A stretch of 64,000 nucleotides of DNA, taken from positions 124,001 to 188,000 of the forward strand of contig CAVTWL010000008.1 of NCBI GenBank assembly GCA_963738375.1. The letters run 5' to 3'. Below, piece by piece: positions 1 to 9,258 of this stretch. The first letter of the stretch is position 1; each line of letters opens with the position of its first letter. Below the pieces are notes generated by a model. It did no database searches. It was not told the DNA's origin and saw nothing but the letters and a program-made list of their open reading frames with translations. The position numbers were made by a program, and so were the translations under genes. This stretch comes from Bog-159 sp963738375. GTDB lineage: Bacteria; Acidobacteriota; Terriglobia; Bryobacterales; Bryobacteraceae.

Positions 1-1
1 C

Positions 2-529
2 TACACCGGCGAAGACGGGTTCGAAGTTTACGTGGCGCCTTCGGAAGCGCCACGGATCTGGCATGAAATCATGGGTGCCGGCCAGGAATTCGGAATCAAA
101 CCATGCGGGCTGGGCGCGCGCAACACGCTGCGGCTGGAAGCCAAGATGGCGCTGTATGGACATGAAATCCACGCTTCGATTACGCCTTGGGAAGCGGATC
201 TCGGATGGATCGTCAAGATCGACAAAGGCGATTTCGTGGGCCGCTCGGCGCTGGTGAAACAGAAAGAGCAGGGAATCGAGCGCAAACTGATCGGATTTGA
301 AATGTCAGGGCGCGGCATTGGGCGGGATGGCTACGAAGTGCAGTTGGATGGCGCGCCGGCGGGCTGGGTGACCAGCGGATCGCCGGGGCCGTCCTTAAAC
401 AAGAACATCGGTCTCTGTTACCTGCCGGTGGCCGAATCGCATGTGGGCCGCGCGATCGAGGTCGTGATTCGTAGCCAGCCTGTTGCCGCAGTCACCGTGG
501 AAACACCATTCTACAAGCGAGCCAAATAA
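2..529 (+). CDS. gcvT: Aminomethyltransferase (glycine cleavage T-protein), 3' part
   Basis: C-terminal part of GcvT, which transfers the aminomethyl carbon from lipoylated H-protein to tetrahydrofolate and releases ammonia. The frame is open from the window edge (first residues YTGEDGFEVYV) to TAA at 527-529, about 175 codons, so roughly the N-terminal half of the usual ~365 residues lies outside the window. Family hallmarks are GLGARNTLRLEAKMALYGHE and the later DGAPAGWVTSGSPGPSLNKNIG stretch of the C-terminal beta-barrel. The stop codon overlaps the gcvH start (TAATG), indicating translational coupling within one gcv operon. Family assignment is secure; the true start cannot be seen. Confidence 0.95.
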   Translation, partial: YTGEDGFEVYVAPSEAPRIWHEIMGAGQEFGIKPCGLGARNTLRLEAKMALYGHEIHASITPWEADLGWIVKIDKGDFVGRSALVKQKEQGIERKLIGFEMSGRGIGRDGYEVQLDGAPAGWVTSGSPGPSLNKNIGLCYLPVAESHVGRAIEVVIRSQPVAAVTVETPFYKRAK

Positions 530-930
530 TGTATCCCGAAGAATATCGCTACACCAAAGAACACGAGTGGGTGCACCTGGAAGGCGACACGGGCACCATC
601 GGCATCACCGATCACGCCCAGCACGAACTGGGCGATATCGTTTTCGTCGATTTCAAGTACGGCCGCGAGACGCTCAAGCCCGGGCAGCGGGTCGAGCAGG
701 GCAAGACCATCGGTTCGGTGGAGTCCGTGAAAGCCGTTTCCGACATCTATTCGCCCGTTTCTGGCGATATCGTGGATCTGAACGGCGCGCTGGCGGATGC
801 GCCGGAGAAGTTGAATGAAGATCCGCACGGCGAAGCGTGGCTGGTGAAGATCCGCCTGAGCAATCCCGGTGAAATGTCGAATCTGCTGTCCGCTGCCGAC
901 TATCAAACATATATAGGAGCGGAAAAATAA
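529..930 (+). CDS. gcvH: Glycine cleavage system H protein
   Basis: Lipoyl carrier of the glycine cleavage system; it shuttles the methylamine group between P-, T- and L-proteins in the cytoplasm. The 133-residue length is typical. The lipoylated lysine is K68 within SVESVKAVSDIYSPVSG, and the N-terminal RYTKEHEWVH and GITDHAQHELGDIVFVD motifs are standard. The ATG overlaps the gcvT stop by one base, and gcvPA follows after 3 bp, so gcvT-gcvH-gcvPA-gcvPB form one transcription unit. No frameshift or missing residue is seen. Confidence 0.97.
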   Translation: MYPEEYRYTKEHEWVHLEGDTGTIGITDHAQHELGDIVFVDFKYGRETLKPGQRVEQGKTIGSVESVKAVSDIYSPVSGDIVDLNGALADAPEKLNEDPHGEAWLVKIRLSNPGEMSNLLSAADYQTYIGAEK

Positions 931-933
931 CGT

Positions 934-2250
934 TTGCGCTATCTTCCGAAGTCTGATTCCGAACGCCGCGAGATGTTGGAAGCCTGCGGCGTTTCCACAC
1001 CCGAAGAGTTGTTCGCCCATCTGCCGGAGGCGGTCCGCATTAAACAGCCGTTGGAGCTTCCACCGGGCATTTCCGAATACGAGATCGTCGATTACTTCCG
1101 CCGCTGCGGCGAAAACAACGCCAGCGGCTACGCCAGTTTCCTGGGCGCGGGGGTTTACCAGCATTACCGCCCGGTGCTGGTGGATACCGTGGTTTCGCGC
1201 GGTGAGTTTCTGACGTCGTATACGCCCTACCAGGCGGAGATCTCGCAGGGCACACTGGTCACGATTTTTGAATTTCAGACCATGATCTGCCAGCTCACCG
1301 GCATGGATCTGGCGAATGCTTCGATGTACGACGGTTCGACGGCGGTGGCTGAGGCTGCCTTGATGGCGGCGCGGCTCACGGCCAAGGGCGGATTGCTGGT
1401 GTCACGCGCGGTGCATCCGGAATATCAGGCGGTGCTGCACACCTACGCCAAGAATCAGGGCATGCCGATCACGGAGTTCGACTACGATCCCGAAACCGGC
1501 GCTTCCGATCTGGAGGATCTGGCGAGTAAGCTGAATGACCTGACGGCGGCGGTGATCGTGCAATCGCCGAATTTCTTCGGCGTGGTGGAGGATATTCAGC
1601 ATGCCGCGGAACTCGCGCACAAGCGCGGGGCGCTGCTGGTGATGGGGTTCAGCGAAGCGGTATCGCTGGGTATCTTGCAGCCGCCCAAGGCCGACATCGT
1701 GGCCGGGGAGCTGCAGTCGTTCGCCATTTCGCCCAGCTATGGCGGGCCGTATGCCGGGATCATCGCCACGCGCGACAAGTTTGCGCGGCAGATGCCTGGG
1801 CGTCTGGTGGGCGAAACTACGGATACGCACGGCAATCGCGCATTCTGCCTGACGCTGGCCACGCGCGAGCAGCACATTCGCCGGGAGAAGGCGACTTCGA
1901 ATATCTGTACCAATCAAGCGTTGATCGCGCTGATGGCTACGGTTTTCATGAGCGTTTACGGGAAGCAGGGGCTGCGCGAGCTGGCTGAACAGAATCTGGC
2001 CAAGGCCCATTACCTGGCGGGTAGATTGAAACCGCGCTTTTCCGGGCCGTTCTTCAACGAATTCGTGGTTTCAACGGGCGGGCGCTCGCCAGACGAGATT
2101 AACGCCGAGCTTCTGAAGCACAAGATCATCGGGGGCTTGCCTTTGGGCGGCTTCTATCCGGAACTGGCGGATACCATGCTGCTGTGCGCTTCGGAAATGT
2201 CGAAGCGCAAGGATATGGACCGACTGGCGGAGGTGTTCGATGTCCATTAA
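934..2250 (+). CDS. gcvPA: Glycine dehydrogenase (decarboxylating) subunit 1
   Basis: Alpha-type subunit of the split P-protein, which with GcvPB decarboxylates glycine and loads the aminomethyl group onto GcvH. It starts MRYLPKSDSERREML from TTG at 934, with an AGGAG at 915-919 inside the end of gcvH, and has 438 residues as usual for the split form. NICTNQALIALMA and the NNASGYASFLGAG region are characteristic. Subunit 1 lacks the PLP lysine, which lies in GcvPB. The 3' end overlaps gcvPB by 11 bp, consistent with stoichiometric coupling. The TTG start is inferred: no ATG or GTG lies closer to the conserved N-terminus. Confidence 0.95.
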   Translation: MRYLPKSDSERREMLEACGVSTPEELFAHLPEAVRIKQPLELPPGISEYEIVDYFRRCGENNASGYASFLGAGVYQHYRPVLVDTVVSRGEFLTSYTPYQAEISQGTLVTIFEFQTMICQLTGMDLANASMYDGSTAVAEAALMAARLTAKGGLLVSRAVHPEYQAVLHTYAKNQGMPITEFDYDPETGASDLEDLASKLNDLTAAVIVQSPNFFGVVEDIQHAAELAHKRGALLVMGFSEAVSLGILQPPKADIVAGELQSFAISPSYGGPYAGIIATRDKFARQMPGRLVGETTDTHGNRAFCLTLATREQHIRREKATSNICTNQALIALMATVFMSVYGKQGLRELAEQNLAKAHYLAGRLKPRFSGPFFNEFVVSTGGRSPDEINAELLKHKIIGGLPLGGFYPELADTMLLCASEMSKRKDMDRLAEVFDVH

Positions 2251-3727
2251 GAAGGTCCGCGAGCACATCTCCCCTAATGAAGCGCTGCTGTTTGAGCGCA
2301 GTTCACCCGGCAAGAAGGCTTATCAACTGCCGGAGCTGGACGTTCCCACGGTCGACGCCAGCGCCGCGTTAGGCGCCGGGAATGTCCGGGACGAGATTCC
2401 GGGATTTCCGGAAGTCAGCGAAGTGGAAGCCATCCGCCATTTCACGCGGCTTTCGACGTGGAATTACGCGATCGACCACGGCATGTATCCCCTGGGTTCG
2501 TGCACCATGAAGTACAACCCGCGGGTGAACGAACTGGTGGCGCGCACGGAAGGGCTGGCTTGGGCGCATCCGTATCAACCGGAATCGCTTTCGCAAGGCG
2601 CGCTGGAAGTGATGGCGCACCTGGAATCGGCGCTGCTGGAAATCACCGGGATGGACGCGGTGACGCTGCAACCCGCGGCCGGTGCGCAGGGGGAACTCAC
2701 CGGTATTTTGCTGATTCGGGCGCTGCTGGAAAAACAGGGCAATCCGCGCAAGAAGATTCTAATTCCGGATTCCGCGCACGGCACCAATCCCGCGACTGCT
2801 GCTATTGCCGGCTACGTTGTGGAGAATATCCGCTCCGACGAGCATGGCTTGCTGGATCTTGCCGCGCTAGAAAAATCGGTCGACGAAGATGTGGCCGGCT
2901 TGATGGTCACCAACCCGAACACGCTGGGCGTTTTTGAATCGCGCATCATGGAGGCGGCCGACCTGCTGCATCGCAAGGGCGCGCTGCTTTACATGGATGG
3001 CGCGAACATGAACGCGCTGGTGGGCATCGCGCGTCCCGGCGATTTCGGCGTGGACGTGATGCACTTGAACCTGCACAAGACATTCTCCACTCCGCACGGA
3101 GGCGGTGGGCCAGGCGGCGGTCCTGTTGCGGTAAAGAAACATCTGGAACCGTTCCTGCCGCTGCCGCGACTGAAGCGCACGGGCGATCTCTGGGGATTCG
3201 ATTACGACCGCCCGTATTCGATCGGCAAGGTGAAGGCATTTTATGGAAACTTCGGCGTGCTGGTGCGGGCGCTCGCATATATCATGGCGCACGGAGGCAA
3301 CGGATTGCGGGCCGCCACGATGGACGCGGTGCTGAACGCCAACTACATCCGGAAAAAGCTGGAGCCATTCTTCGATCTGCCGTATGCGCTGCCCAACATG
3401 CACGAGGTGGTTTTCAGCGACGACCGGCAGTCGGCGCTGGGAGTTCGCACGGGAGATATCGCCAAGCGCCTGATCGACTACGGCTTTCATCCGTACACGG
3501 TCAGCTTTCCTCTGATCGTGCATGGTGCGATGATGATCGAGCCCACCGAAACGGAGGGCAAGATCGAGATCGACCTGTTCGTTGACGCCATGATTTCGAT
3601 TGCCAAGGAGATTGAAACCGATCCGAAACTGGTGAAAACGGCGCCGCACTCGACTCGCACCAGCCGGGTGGATGAGGTGAAGGCCGCCCGCAAGCCGATA
3701 TTGAAATGGGCACCCGTCTCGCCCTAG
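2240..3727 (+). CDS. gcvPB: Glycine dehydrogenase (decarboxylating) subunit 2
   Basis: PLP-binding subunit of the split P-protein. At 495 residues it has the usual length; the PLP lysine is about K279 in NLHKTFSTPHGGGGPGGGP, and PLGSCTMKYNPRVNE near the N-terminus is diagnostic. It overlaps gcvPA (11 bp) and the next gene (22 bp), so the downstream glycosyltransferase is probably co-transcribed although functionally unrelated. Whether the operon is controlled by a glycine riboswitch cannot be judged, because the operon start is outside the window. Confidence 0.96.
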   Translation: MSIKKVREHISPNEALLFERSSPGKKAYQLPELDVPTVDASAALGAGNVRDEIPGFPEVSEVEAIRHFTRLSTWNYAIDHGMYPLGSCTMKYNPRVNELVARTEGLAWAHPYQPESLSQGALEVMAHLESALLEITGMDAVTLQPAAGAQGELTGILLIRALLEKQGNPRKKILIPDSAHGTNPATAAIAGYVVENIRSDEHGLLDLAALEKSVDEDVAGLMVTNPNTLGVFESRIMEAADLLHRKGALLYMDGANMNALVGIARPGDFGVDVMHLNLHKTFSTPHGGGGPGGGPVAVKKHLEPFLPLPRLKRTGDLWGFDYDRPYSIGKVKAFYGNFGVLVRALAYIMAHGGNGLRAATMDAVLNANYIRKKLEPFFDLPYALPNMHEVVFSDDRQSALGVRTGDIAKRLIDYGFHPYTVSFPLIVHGAMMIEPTETEGKIEIDLFVDAMISIAKEIETDPKLVKTAPHSTRTSRVDEVKAARKPILKWAPVSP

Positions 3728-5472
3728 TTTCGATCGTCTGTTTCGTTTTGTTGCTTCGCTTGCCGTTTCTCAACCAGGCGATTCAGGGCGACGAAGTTTA
3801 CTATCTTGCCGCGGCCGAGCACGCGCTGATCGATCCGCTGCATCCCAATCATGCGCAGTATGTTTTCCTGGGCGATCGCGTGGATTTGCGAGGGTTTCCG
3901 CATCCTCCGCTGAACGCCTGGTGCCTCGCTCTGCTGCTGGCGATTTTCGGCGACGTTCACGAAATTCCATTTCATGCGGCTTATGTGCTGTTTTCGCTGA
4001 TGGCGGCGCTGGCGATGTGGTCGTTGGCGAGACGCTTCTCGCCGCACCCGGTGTGGGCTACGCTGCTGTTTCTGGTTGTCCCGGCGTTCGTGGTGAACGG
4101 CAACTCGCTCGAATCGGACCTGCCGTTTCTGGCGTTCTGGATGGCTGGCGTCGCGTGCTTCGTGGCGGGAAGATGGATGCCGGCGTCTCTGGCTATGGTG
4201 TTGGCGGCGCTGGCGGCGTTTCAGGCGGTTTTCCTGACGCCGATCCTGATGGTTTACGTCTGGCTGTGCCGGCCTAAGAACCGTACGGCATGGTTGGTTA
4301 CGCTGGTCGCGCCAGCAACCATTCTGGGCTGGCAATTGTTCGAGAGACTGCAGTCCGGCACGCTGCCAGTGGCGGTGGCGGCCGGTTACATGAACAGCTA
4401 CGGGTTGCAAGCGCTCGCAAATAAGGTGCGCAATGCGGCGGCGCTTTCGGTGCATGCGTGCTTTATGATCTTTCCCGCTTTGCTGCCGGGCGCGATTCTG
4501 CTGGCATGGAAACGGCGCGACCGCGAAACGGCGTTTCTGGCGGCTTGGATTGCCTTGTTCTTTGGCGGGGCAGTAGTGGTGTTCTTTGCCGGATCGGCAC
4601 GCTACCTGCTGCCGATGGCGGCGCCGCTGGCTCTGCTGGTATCACGCTTGCGGCCGCGCTGGCTGGCGGTTGGATTCGCCGCGCAACTGGCGCTCAGCCT
4701 GGCTCTGGCAGTAGTCAACTATCAGCACTGGGATGGCTACCGGCGGTTCGCGCGACAGATTCGCCCGGCGACAGCCGGGCACCGCGTTTATATGGATGGC
4801 GAGTGGGGCTACTATCTGGAAGCGGACGGCGCCGTGCCGCTGGAGCGCGGGCAGGTGCTGCGGGCGGGCGATGTGGTGGTGTCGAGCCAGCTTGCTTATC
4901 CGGTGGCGTTCACGGCTCCGACGGCTACTATCGCGGAACGGGAGATTCGCGCTTCCCTGCCTTTGCAACTGATCGGGCTGCAGGCGCGTTCCGGCTATTC
5001 GACGGCCAGCAAGGGGCTGCGTCCATTCGATATTTTGAGCGCGCCGATCGATATCGTGCGGGCGGCGGTGGTGCTCGACCGGCATCCCACGCAATCGTAT
5101 TTGGCGATGAATGCGCCGGAAGCTTCCGAGCAGATCGTGAGTGGACTTTACGATTTGGAAGGGAACGCGTGGCGCTGGATGTCCGGTACGGCGGTGGTTC
5201 TGCTGAAAGCGCCTACGGAAGCGATGCCGCTGGACGCGGTATTTGCCATCCCGGACGCTGCGCCGGCCCGGCATGTGGATCTGCTGCTGGATGGGCGGGT
5301 AGTGGCTTCGCAAACCTACAGCGCACCCGGCTCTTATACGCTGCGGTCGCCGCCGCAATCGCCCGCGGGCGCGACGGCAACGGTTACGCTGCAACTCGAT
5401 CGGACATTTTCGGTACCGGGCGATCATCGCGAATTGGGCGTCGTTGTGTCTGGCATCGGTTTTCGGAAGTAG
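3706..5472 (+). CDS. Membrane glycosyltransferase, GT39/ArnT-like
   Basis: Polytopic membrane protein of 588 residues. The N-terminus (LLLRLPFLNQAIQGDEVYY) carries the DE dipeptide in the first periplasmic loop typical of dolichyl-phosphate-mannose / ArnT-like GT-C glycosyltransferases, followed by many hydrophobic segments to about residue 330 and a soluble C-terminal domain. The role is probably transfer of a sugar from a polyprenyl-phosphate donor to an envelope acceptor; donor and acceptor are unknown. It overlaps gcvPB by 22 bp. The gene is intact and ends just before a lysine riboswitch. The family-level call is solid, the substrate is not inferable. Confidence 0.75.
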   Translation: MGTRLALVSIVCFVLLLRLPFLNQAIQGDEVYYLAAAEHALIDPLHPNHAQYVFLGDRVDLRGFPHPPLNAWCLALLLAIFGDVHEIPFHAAYVLFSLMAALAMWSLARRFSPHPVWATLLFLVVPAFVVNGNSLESDLPFLAFWMAGVACFVAGRWMPASLAMVLAALAAFQAVFLTPILMVYVWLCRPKNRTAWLVTLVAPATILGWQLFERLQSGTLPVAVAAGYMNSYGLQALANKVRNAAALSVHACFMIFPALLPGAILLAWKRRDRETAFLAAWIALFFGGAVVVFFAGSARYLLPMAAPLALLVSRLRPRWLAVGFAAQLALSLALAVVNYQHWDGYRRFARQIRPATAGHRVYMDGEWGYYLEADGAVPLERGQVLRAGDVVVSSQLAYPVAFTAPTATIAEREIRASLPLQLIGLQARSGYSTASKGLRPFDILSAPIDIVRAAVVLDRHPTQSYLAMNAPEASEQIVSGLYDLEGNAWRWMSGTAVVLLKAPTEAMPLDAVFAIPDAAPARHVDLLLDGRVVASQTYSAPGSYTLRSPPQSPAGATATVTLQLDRTFSVPGDHRELGVVVSGIGFRK

Positions 5473-5520
5473 CTGCGCGATTGACGGCTCCCCTTGCGGT
5501 CCGCTATCCTGGATCTTTCC

Positions 5521-5708
5521 TGATAGAGGCGCGGCGGCCAAGAGTAGCCGGGCGGTTTTTCCGAGTGAGCCTCGGAGAGTCCGGTAAAAGGGGCCGATTG
5601 CAAGTTCCGCCGAAGCCGTCGCGGGTGGCTCATCGCCGTAGCGGCTGGGGGGTAAGGCTAACACCTGCCCACTGTCACCCGACTCCAGGAGCGGGTGGAG
5701 CGCTATTC
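5521..5708 (+). promoter_or_regulatory. Lysine riboswitch (L box)
   Basis: Leader of the lysine operon. Seen in sequence: AGAGGCGCG (5525-5533) and AAGAGTA (5540-5546), an AAAGGGG...CGAT block near 5586-5597 followed by GCCGAAGCC, then GGCTGGGGGGTAAGGCTAA, CTGTCACC (5672-5679), and GTGGAGCGCTA (5695-5705). These blocks occur in the same order as in the known E. coli lysC leader. The ends GATAG (5522-5526) and CTATT (5703-5707) can form P1. The downstream genes are exactly the expected lysine biosynthesis set. The expression platform would lie in 5709-5782; no clear terminator is seen there, and the start of the next gene lacks a visible Shine-Dalgarno, so control may be translational. The rest of 5473-5782 holds no gene. 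Confidence 0.85.
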
Positions 5709-5782
5709 GGAAGCGAAGACTCGCCGGAATCTCTCCGCGTCTTTACTTCTGCCTTGGCCTCCTCCCCCGCGCAGTGTCACTT

Positions 5783-6802
5783 ATGGAACTGTTTGAGCTA
5801 ACGCGGGCGCTGATCGACACCGAATCCATCACCGGCGACGAGGAACGGGTGGGGTTGCAATTGATGGATTATGTGTCCGCGCTAGCGGCACGGTACGGCG
5901 GTACGGCGGAGCGTTCGGTGGTGGAGGGCGGGCGGGCGAATGTGTTCGCCTGCTGGGGGGAACGCCCGCTGGTCACGCTCTCGACGCACATGGATACGGT
6001 GCCGCCGTTCATTCCTTCGCGCGAGGACGAGGAATTCATTTGGGGGCGCGGCGCGTGCGATACCAAGGGCATCATCGCGTCGATGTTGAAAGCCGCCGAA
6101 GGGCTGCTCGAAAGCGGCGTGCGCAATTTCGGCGTGCTGTTCGTGGTGGGTGAGGAGCGCAACAGCGCCGGGGCGTATCATGCGGCGGAACGGCCCAAGG
6201 GCGCGCGCTATCTGATCAATGGCGAGCCTACGGAGAACAAGCTGGCGTTGGGATCGAAGGGCGCGCTGCGCTATGAGATTGCGGCGACGGGCCGCATGGC
6301 GCATTCGGCTTATCCGGAGCTGGGCGAATCGGCGATCGAGAAACTGCTGGATGCGCTGGCGTTGATTCGCGCGATGCCGCTGCCGGTGCGATCCGAGTAT
6401 TGGGCCAGAGCACGCTGAACATCGGCACGATCTGCGGGGGGCGCGCGCCGAATGTGATTCGCCGATGAGGCGAAGGCGGAGATTTTCATGCGGCTGGTGG
6501 GCGATTCGACCGCGACCAAAGAAGCGATTCGACACTGCCGTTGCGGGGAAGGCCGAGGCGCGGGAGAGTGCTCGAGATACCGGCGGTGCGGCTGGGATCG
6601 GTGCCGGGGATCGAAACGACGGTGGTCTCGTTCACGACCGACATTCCGGCATTCGGCGAAGCGTGGGGAACGCCTTTCCTGATTGGGCCCGGCACGATTC
6701 ACGTCGCGCACACATTGGACGAGCGCATCCCGAAGCAGCGAGTTGCAGGACGCAGTGGAAATTTATCAAAAGATGGTGAGCGAGTTACTTGCCGGATTGT
6801 GA
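5783..6802 (+). CDS. M20 peptidase, DapE-like, frameshifted as sequenced
   Basis: First gene under the lysine riboswitch; M20 metallopeptidase, probably the N-succinyl-diaminopimelate desuccinylase matching the dapD five genes downstream. The intact N-terminal 212 codons show the metal-site motifs HMDTVPPF, GRGACDTKG and VGEERNSAG. From about 6386 the frame shifts; removing extra bases near 6389, 6396, 6460, 6536, 6570 and 6736 restores GQSTLNIGTICGGRAPNVI, EIFMRLVGDST, GIETTVVSFTTDIPAFGEA, FLIGPGTIHVAHTLDERIP and a TGA at 6800-6802. Length 1020 bp with six insertions is consistent modulo 3. ATG 5783 is chosen; GTG 5774 is the alternative. Related M20 enzymes (ArgE, LysK) are possible; operon context favours DapE. 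Confidence 0.75.
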
Positions 6803-6810
6803 AGTCATTT

Positions 6811-7869
6811 ATGCAAACCAAAATTGAAGTTGGCAGTACTGGGCGCCACCGGCATGGTGGGCCAGCATTTTATCAAGTTTCTGCAGGACCATCCGTGGTT
6901 CGATCTGACGTGGCTGGGCGCGAGCGACCGGTCCGCCGGCAAAGCGTACAACGAGGCGACCAGCCTGGCGCCTGAGCGGCGCGATGCCCGAATCGTGGAG
7001 GGCTGAAGGTGGAGGAATCGAAGCCGGGCAATGCGCCGAAGCTGGTGTTCTCGGCCATGGATGCGTCGGTGGCGACGGAAATCGAGCAGGCGTTCGCGCA
7101 GGCGGGACATGTGGTGGTTTCCAATTCGCGAGAACCATCGCATGGATGCGGATGTGCCGCTGCTGGTGCCGGAGGTCAATCCGGATCATCTGAAGCTGAT
7201 TCCGGTGCAGCAGCGCGAGCGCGCGGATGGAAGGGGCAGATCGTGACCAACCCGAACTGCTCGACTGTGGTGCTGACGATGGCGCTGGCTCCGCTGAAGC
7301 AGTTCGGCATTCGACGCGTGCATGGTGACCACGATGCAGGCGATTTCGGGCGCGGGCTATCCGGGCGTGGCGTCGATGGACATCAATGGCCAACGTGGTG
7401 CCGTTCATCGGCGGCGAAGAAGAGAAGATGCAGCAGGAGACGCAGAAGATCCTGGGCGATTTACGCGGCGACCGCATCGAGCCGCTGGCCGCGAAGGTGA
7501 GCGCGCACTGCAATCGCGTGCCGGTGGTGGATGGGCATACGGTGGCGGTGTCGGTGGAGTTGGAGTCGAAGCCCGACGGAAGCGGATCTGATCGACGCCT
7601 TCGAGAGTTTATCGAGGCGTGCCGCAGCAACGGAATCTGCCGAGCGCGCCGCCGCAGCCGGTGCATGTATATGGAAGAGAAGGATCGTCCGCAGCCGCGG
7701 CGAGATGTGGAGCGCGAGAATGGAATGGCGGTGTTCGTCGGACGGCTGCGCGCGTGCCCGGTGCTGGATTACAAGTTCGTCGCGCTGGGGCACAACACGG
7801 TGCGCGGGCGCGGCGGGCGCGGCGGTGTTGAATGCGGAGCTGATGCAGTCGGAAGGACTGCTGGACTGA
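6811..7869 (+). CDS. asd: Aspartate-semialdehyde dehydrogenase, frameshifted as sequenced
   Basis: Converts aspartyl phosphate to aspartate semialdehyde, the branch point to lysine. Fragments in three frames join to one protein: KLAVLGATGMVGQHFIKF (NAD(P) loop), PKLVFSAMDASVATEIEQ, GQIVTNPNCSTVVLTMAL with catalytic Cys in NPNCST, AISGAGYPGVASMDI, PVVDGHTVAVSVELESK, MEEKDRPQPR and CPVLDYKFVALGHNTVRG. It resembles the archaeal/fungal-type enzyme. Twelve single extra bases (about 6823, 6965, 6996, 7132, 7220, 7224, 7321, 7391, 7578, 7612, 7667, 7809) restore the frame, consistent with 1059 bp. The ATG at 6811 needs the 6823 insertion; TTG 6824 is the alternative start. The TGA overlaps lysC ATG by one base. 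Confidence 0.85.
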
Positions 7870-9258
7870 TGATCGTGATGAAGTTCGGCGGGACGTCGGT
7901 CGAGTCGGCGGCGGCGATCGAGCGGGTGGCTGGCGATCGTGAAGGCGCGGGCCGACCGCAAGCCGGTGGTGGTGGTTTCGGCGATGGGCAAGACCACCAA
8001 CAAGCTGCTGGCGCATTGCCGCAGGCGGCGATTGAACGGCAAGCGCGAAGAGTACATCCGGCAGATTCACGACTTGCGCGATTTTCATTCGCGCGAGGCA
8101 CGCCTGGTGGTGCCGCTGGCCGATCGCGCGGAACTGGACCGCACGCTGGATGAGCATTTCCAGGAGCTGACGGAACTGGTGAAGGGCCTGGCGGTGCTGG
8201 GCGAATTGACGCCCGCGCTCGATCGACGCGATTTCGAGTTATGGCGAGCGGCTTTCGAGTCTACATCGTCACGCTGGCGTTTCGAGCATTTCGGCATGAA
8301 TGCGGTGCACGTGGATTCGCGGCAGGTGATTGTGACCGATCGGCGCCATACGCAGGCCGCGCCGCTTTATCCGGAGACGTATGCGCGGCTGGCAGCGATA
8401 TTCCGCCGCTGGCCGAGAATAAGGTGGTGGTGATGGGCGGATTCATCGGGGCCACGGAGGATGGCGTGACCACGCACGCTGGGGCGCGGCGGTTCGGATT
8501 TCACGGCGTCCATCGTGGGCGCGGGAATCGGCGCGGAAGAGATTCAGATCTGGACGGATGTGGACGGCATGCTGACGGCCGATCCGACGATTCTGCCGGG
8601 CGGCCATCGGGTGAAGACGATTTCGTTCGCGGAGGCGGCGGAGCTGGCGTATTTCGGGGCGAAGGTGCTGCATCCGGCGACGGTGATTCCGGCGATTGAG
8701 AAGAACATTCCGGTGCTGATTCTGAACTCGCGGCGGCCGGAGGTGGACGGCACGCGGATTGTGTCCGAGAGCCGTGCCTTGCGCGCAACGTGGTGAAGTC
8801 GATCGCGTGCAAGCGGAAGATCACGCTGGTGAATATCCACTCGACGCGCATGTTGATGGCGCATGGATTTCTGCGGCGGATCTTCGAAATCTTCGACCGC
8901 TATGAGACGTCGGTGGATATGGTGGCGACGTCGGAGGTGAGCGTGTCGCTGACGATCGACAACACGCGAGGCTCTGCGAAGCGATCTGCCAGGAACTGGG
9001 GCAATTCTCGCGAGGTGTCGATTGAAGACGAGCAGGCCATCGTGTGTCTGGTGGGCGAGAATATACGCTACACGCCGGGCGTGGCCTGCGCGTATTTTCA
9101 AGGCGCTCGGCAGCATCAATGTGCGCATGATTTCGCAAGGAGCGTCGCTGCTGAATTTGAGCGTGGTGGTGGCAGAGCAGGATCTGCACCGCGCGGTGGA
9201 GGCGCTGCACGACGGAGTTCTTTAGCCGAACTGGATCCGGAGGTGTTCGATGCGCTGA
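7869..9258 (+). CDS. lysC: Aspartate kinase, frameshifted as sequenced
   Basis: First committed enzyme of the aspartate family, normally feedback-controlled through C-terminal ACT domains. The N-terminus MIVMKFGGTSVESAAAIE is diagnostic, followed across frames by DRKPVVVVSAMGKTTNKLL, FQELTELVKGLAVLGELTP, ENKVVVMGGFIGATEDGVT, IQIWTDVDGMLTADPTILP, AAELAYFGAKVLHPATVIP, VKSIACKRKITLVNIHSTR, IVCLVGENIRYTPGVA and SINVRMISQGASLLNLSVV. I find about 18 extra bases (for example near 7932, 8221, 8264, 8475, 8773, 8783, 9008, 9087, 9214, 9224). A stop is reached at TGA 9256-9258 only if one more lies just upstream, so the 3' end is the least certain boundary here. Confidence 0.8.

Noticed and set aside
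511..1164. Long antisense ORFs over the gcv operon and elsewhere
   Set aside because: High-GC coding DNA gives long open frames on the opposite strand; none has recognisable protein features.
4458..5801. 447-codon plus-strand frame across the end of the GT39 gene and the riboswitch
   Set aside because: It is out of frame with the clear membrane protein, Gly/Arg-rich as expected for a shifted frame, and runs through the structured riboswitch.
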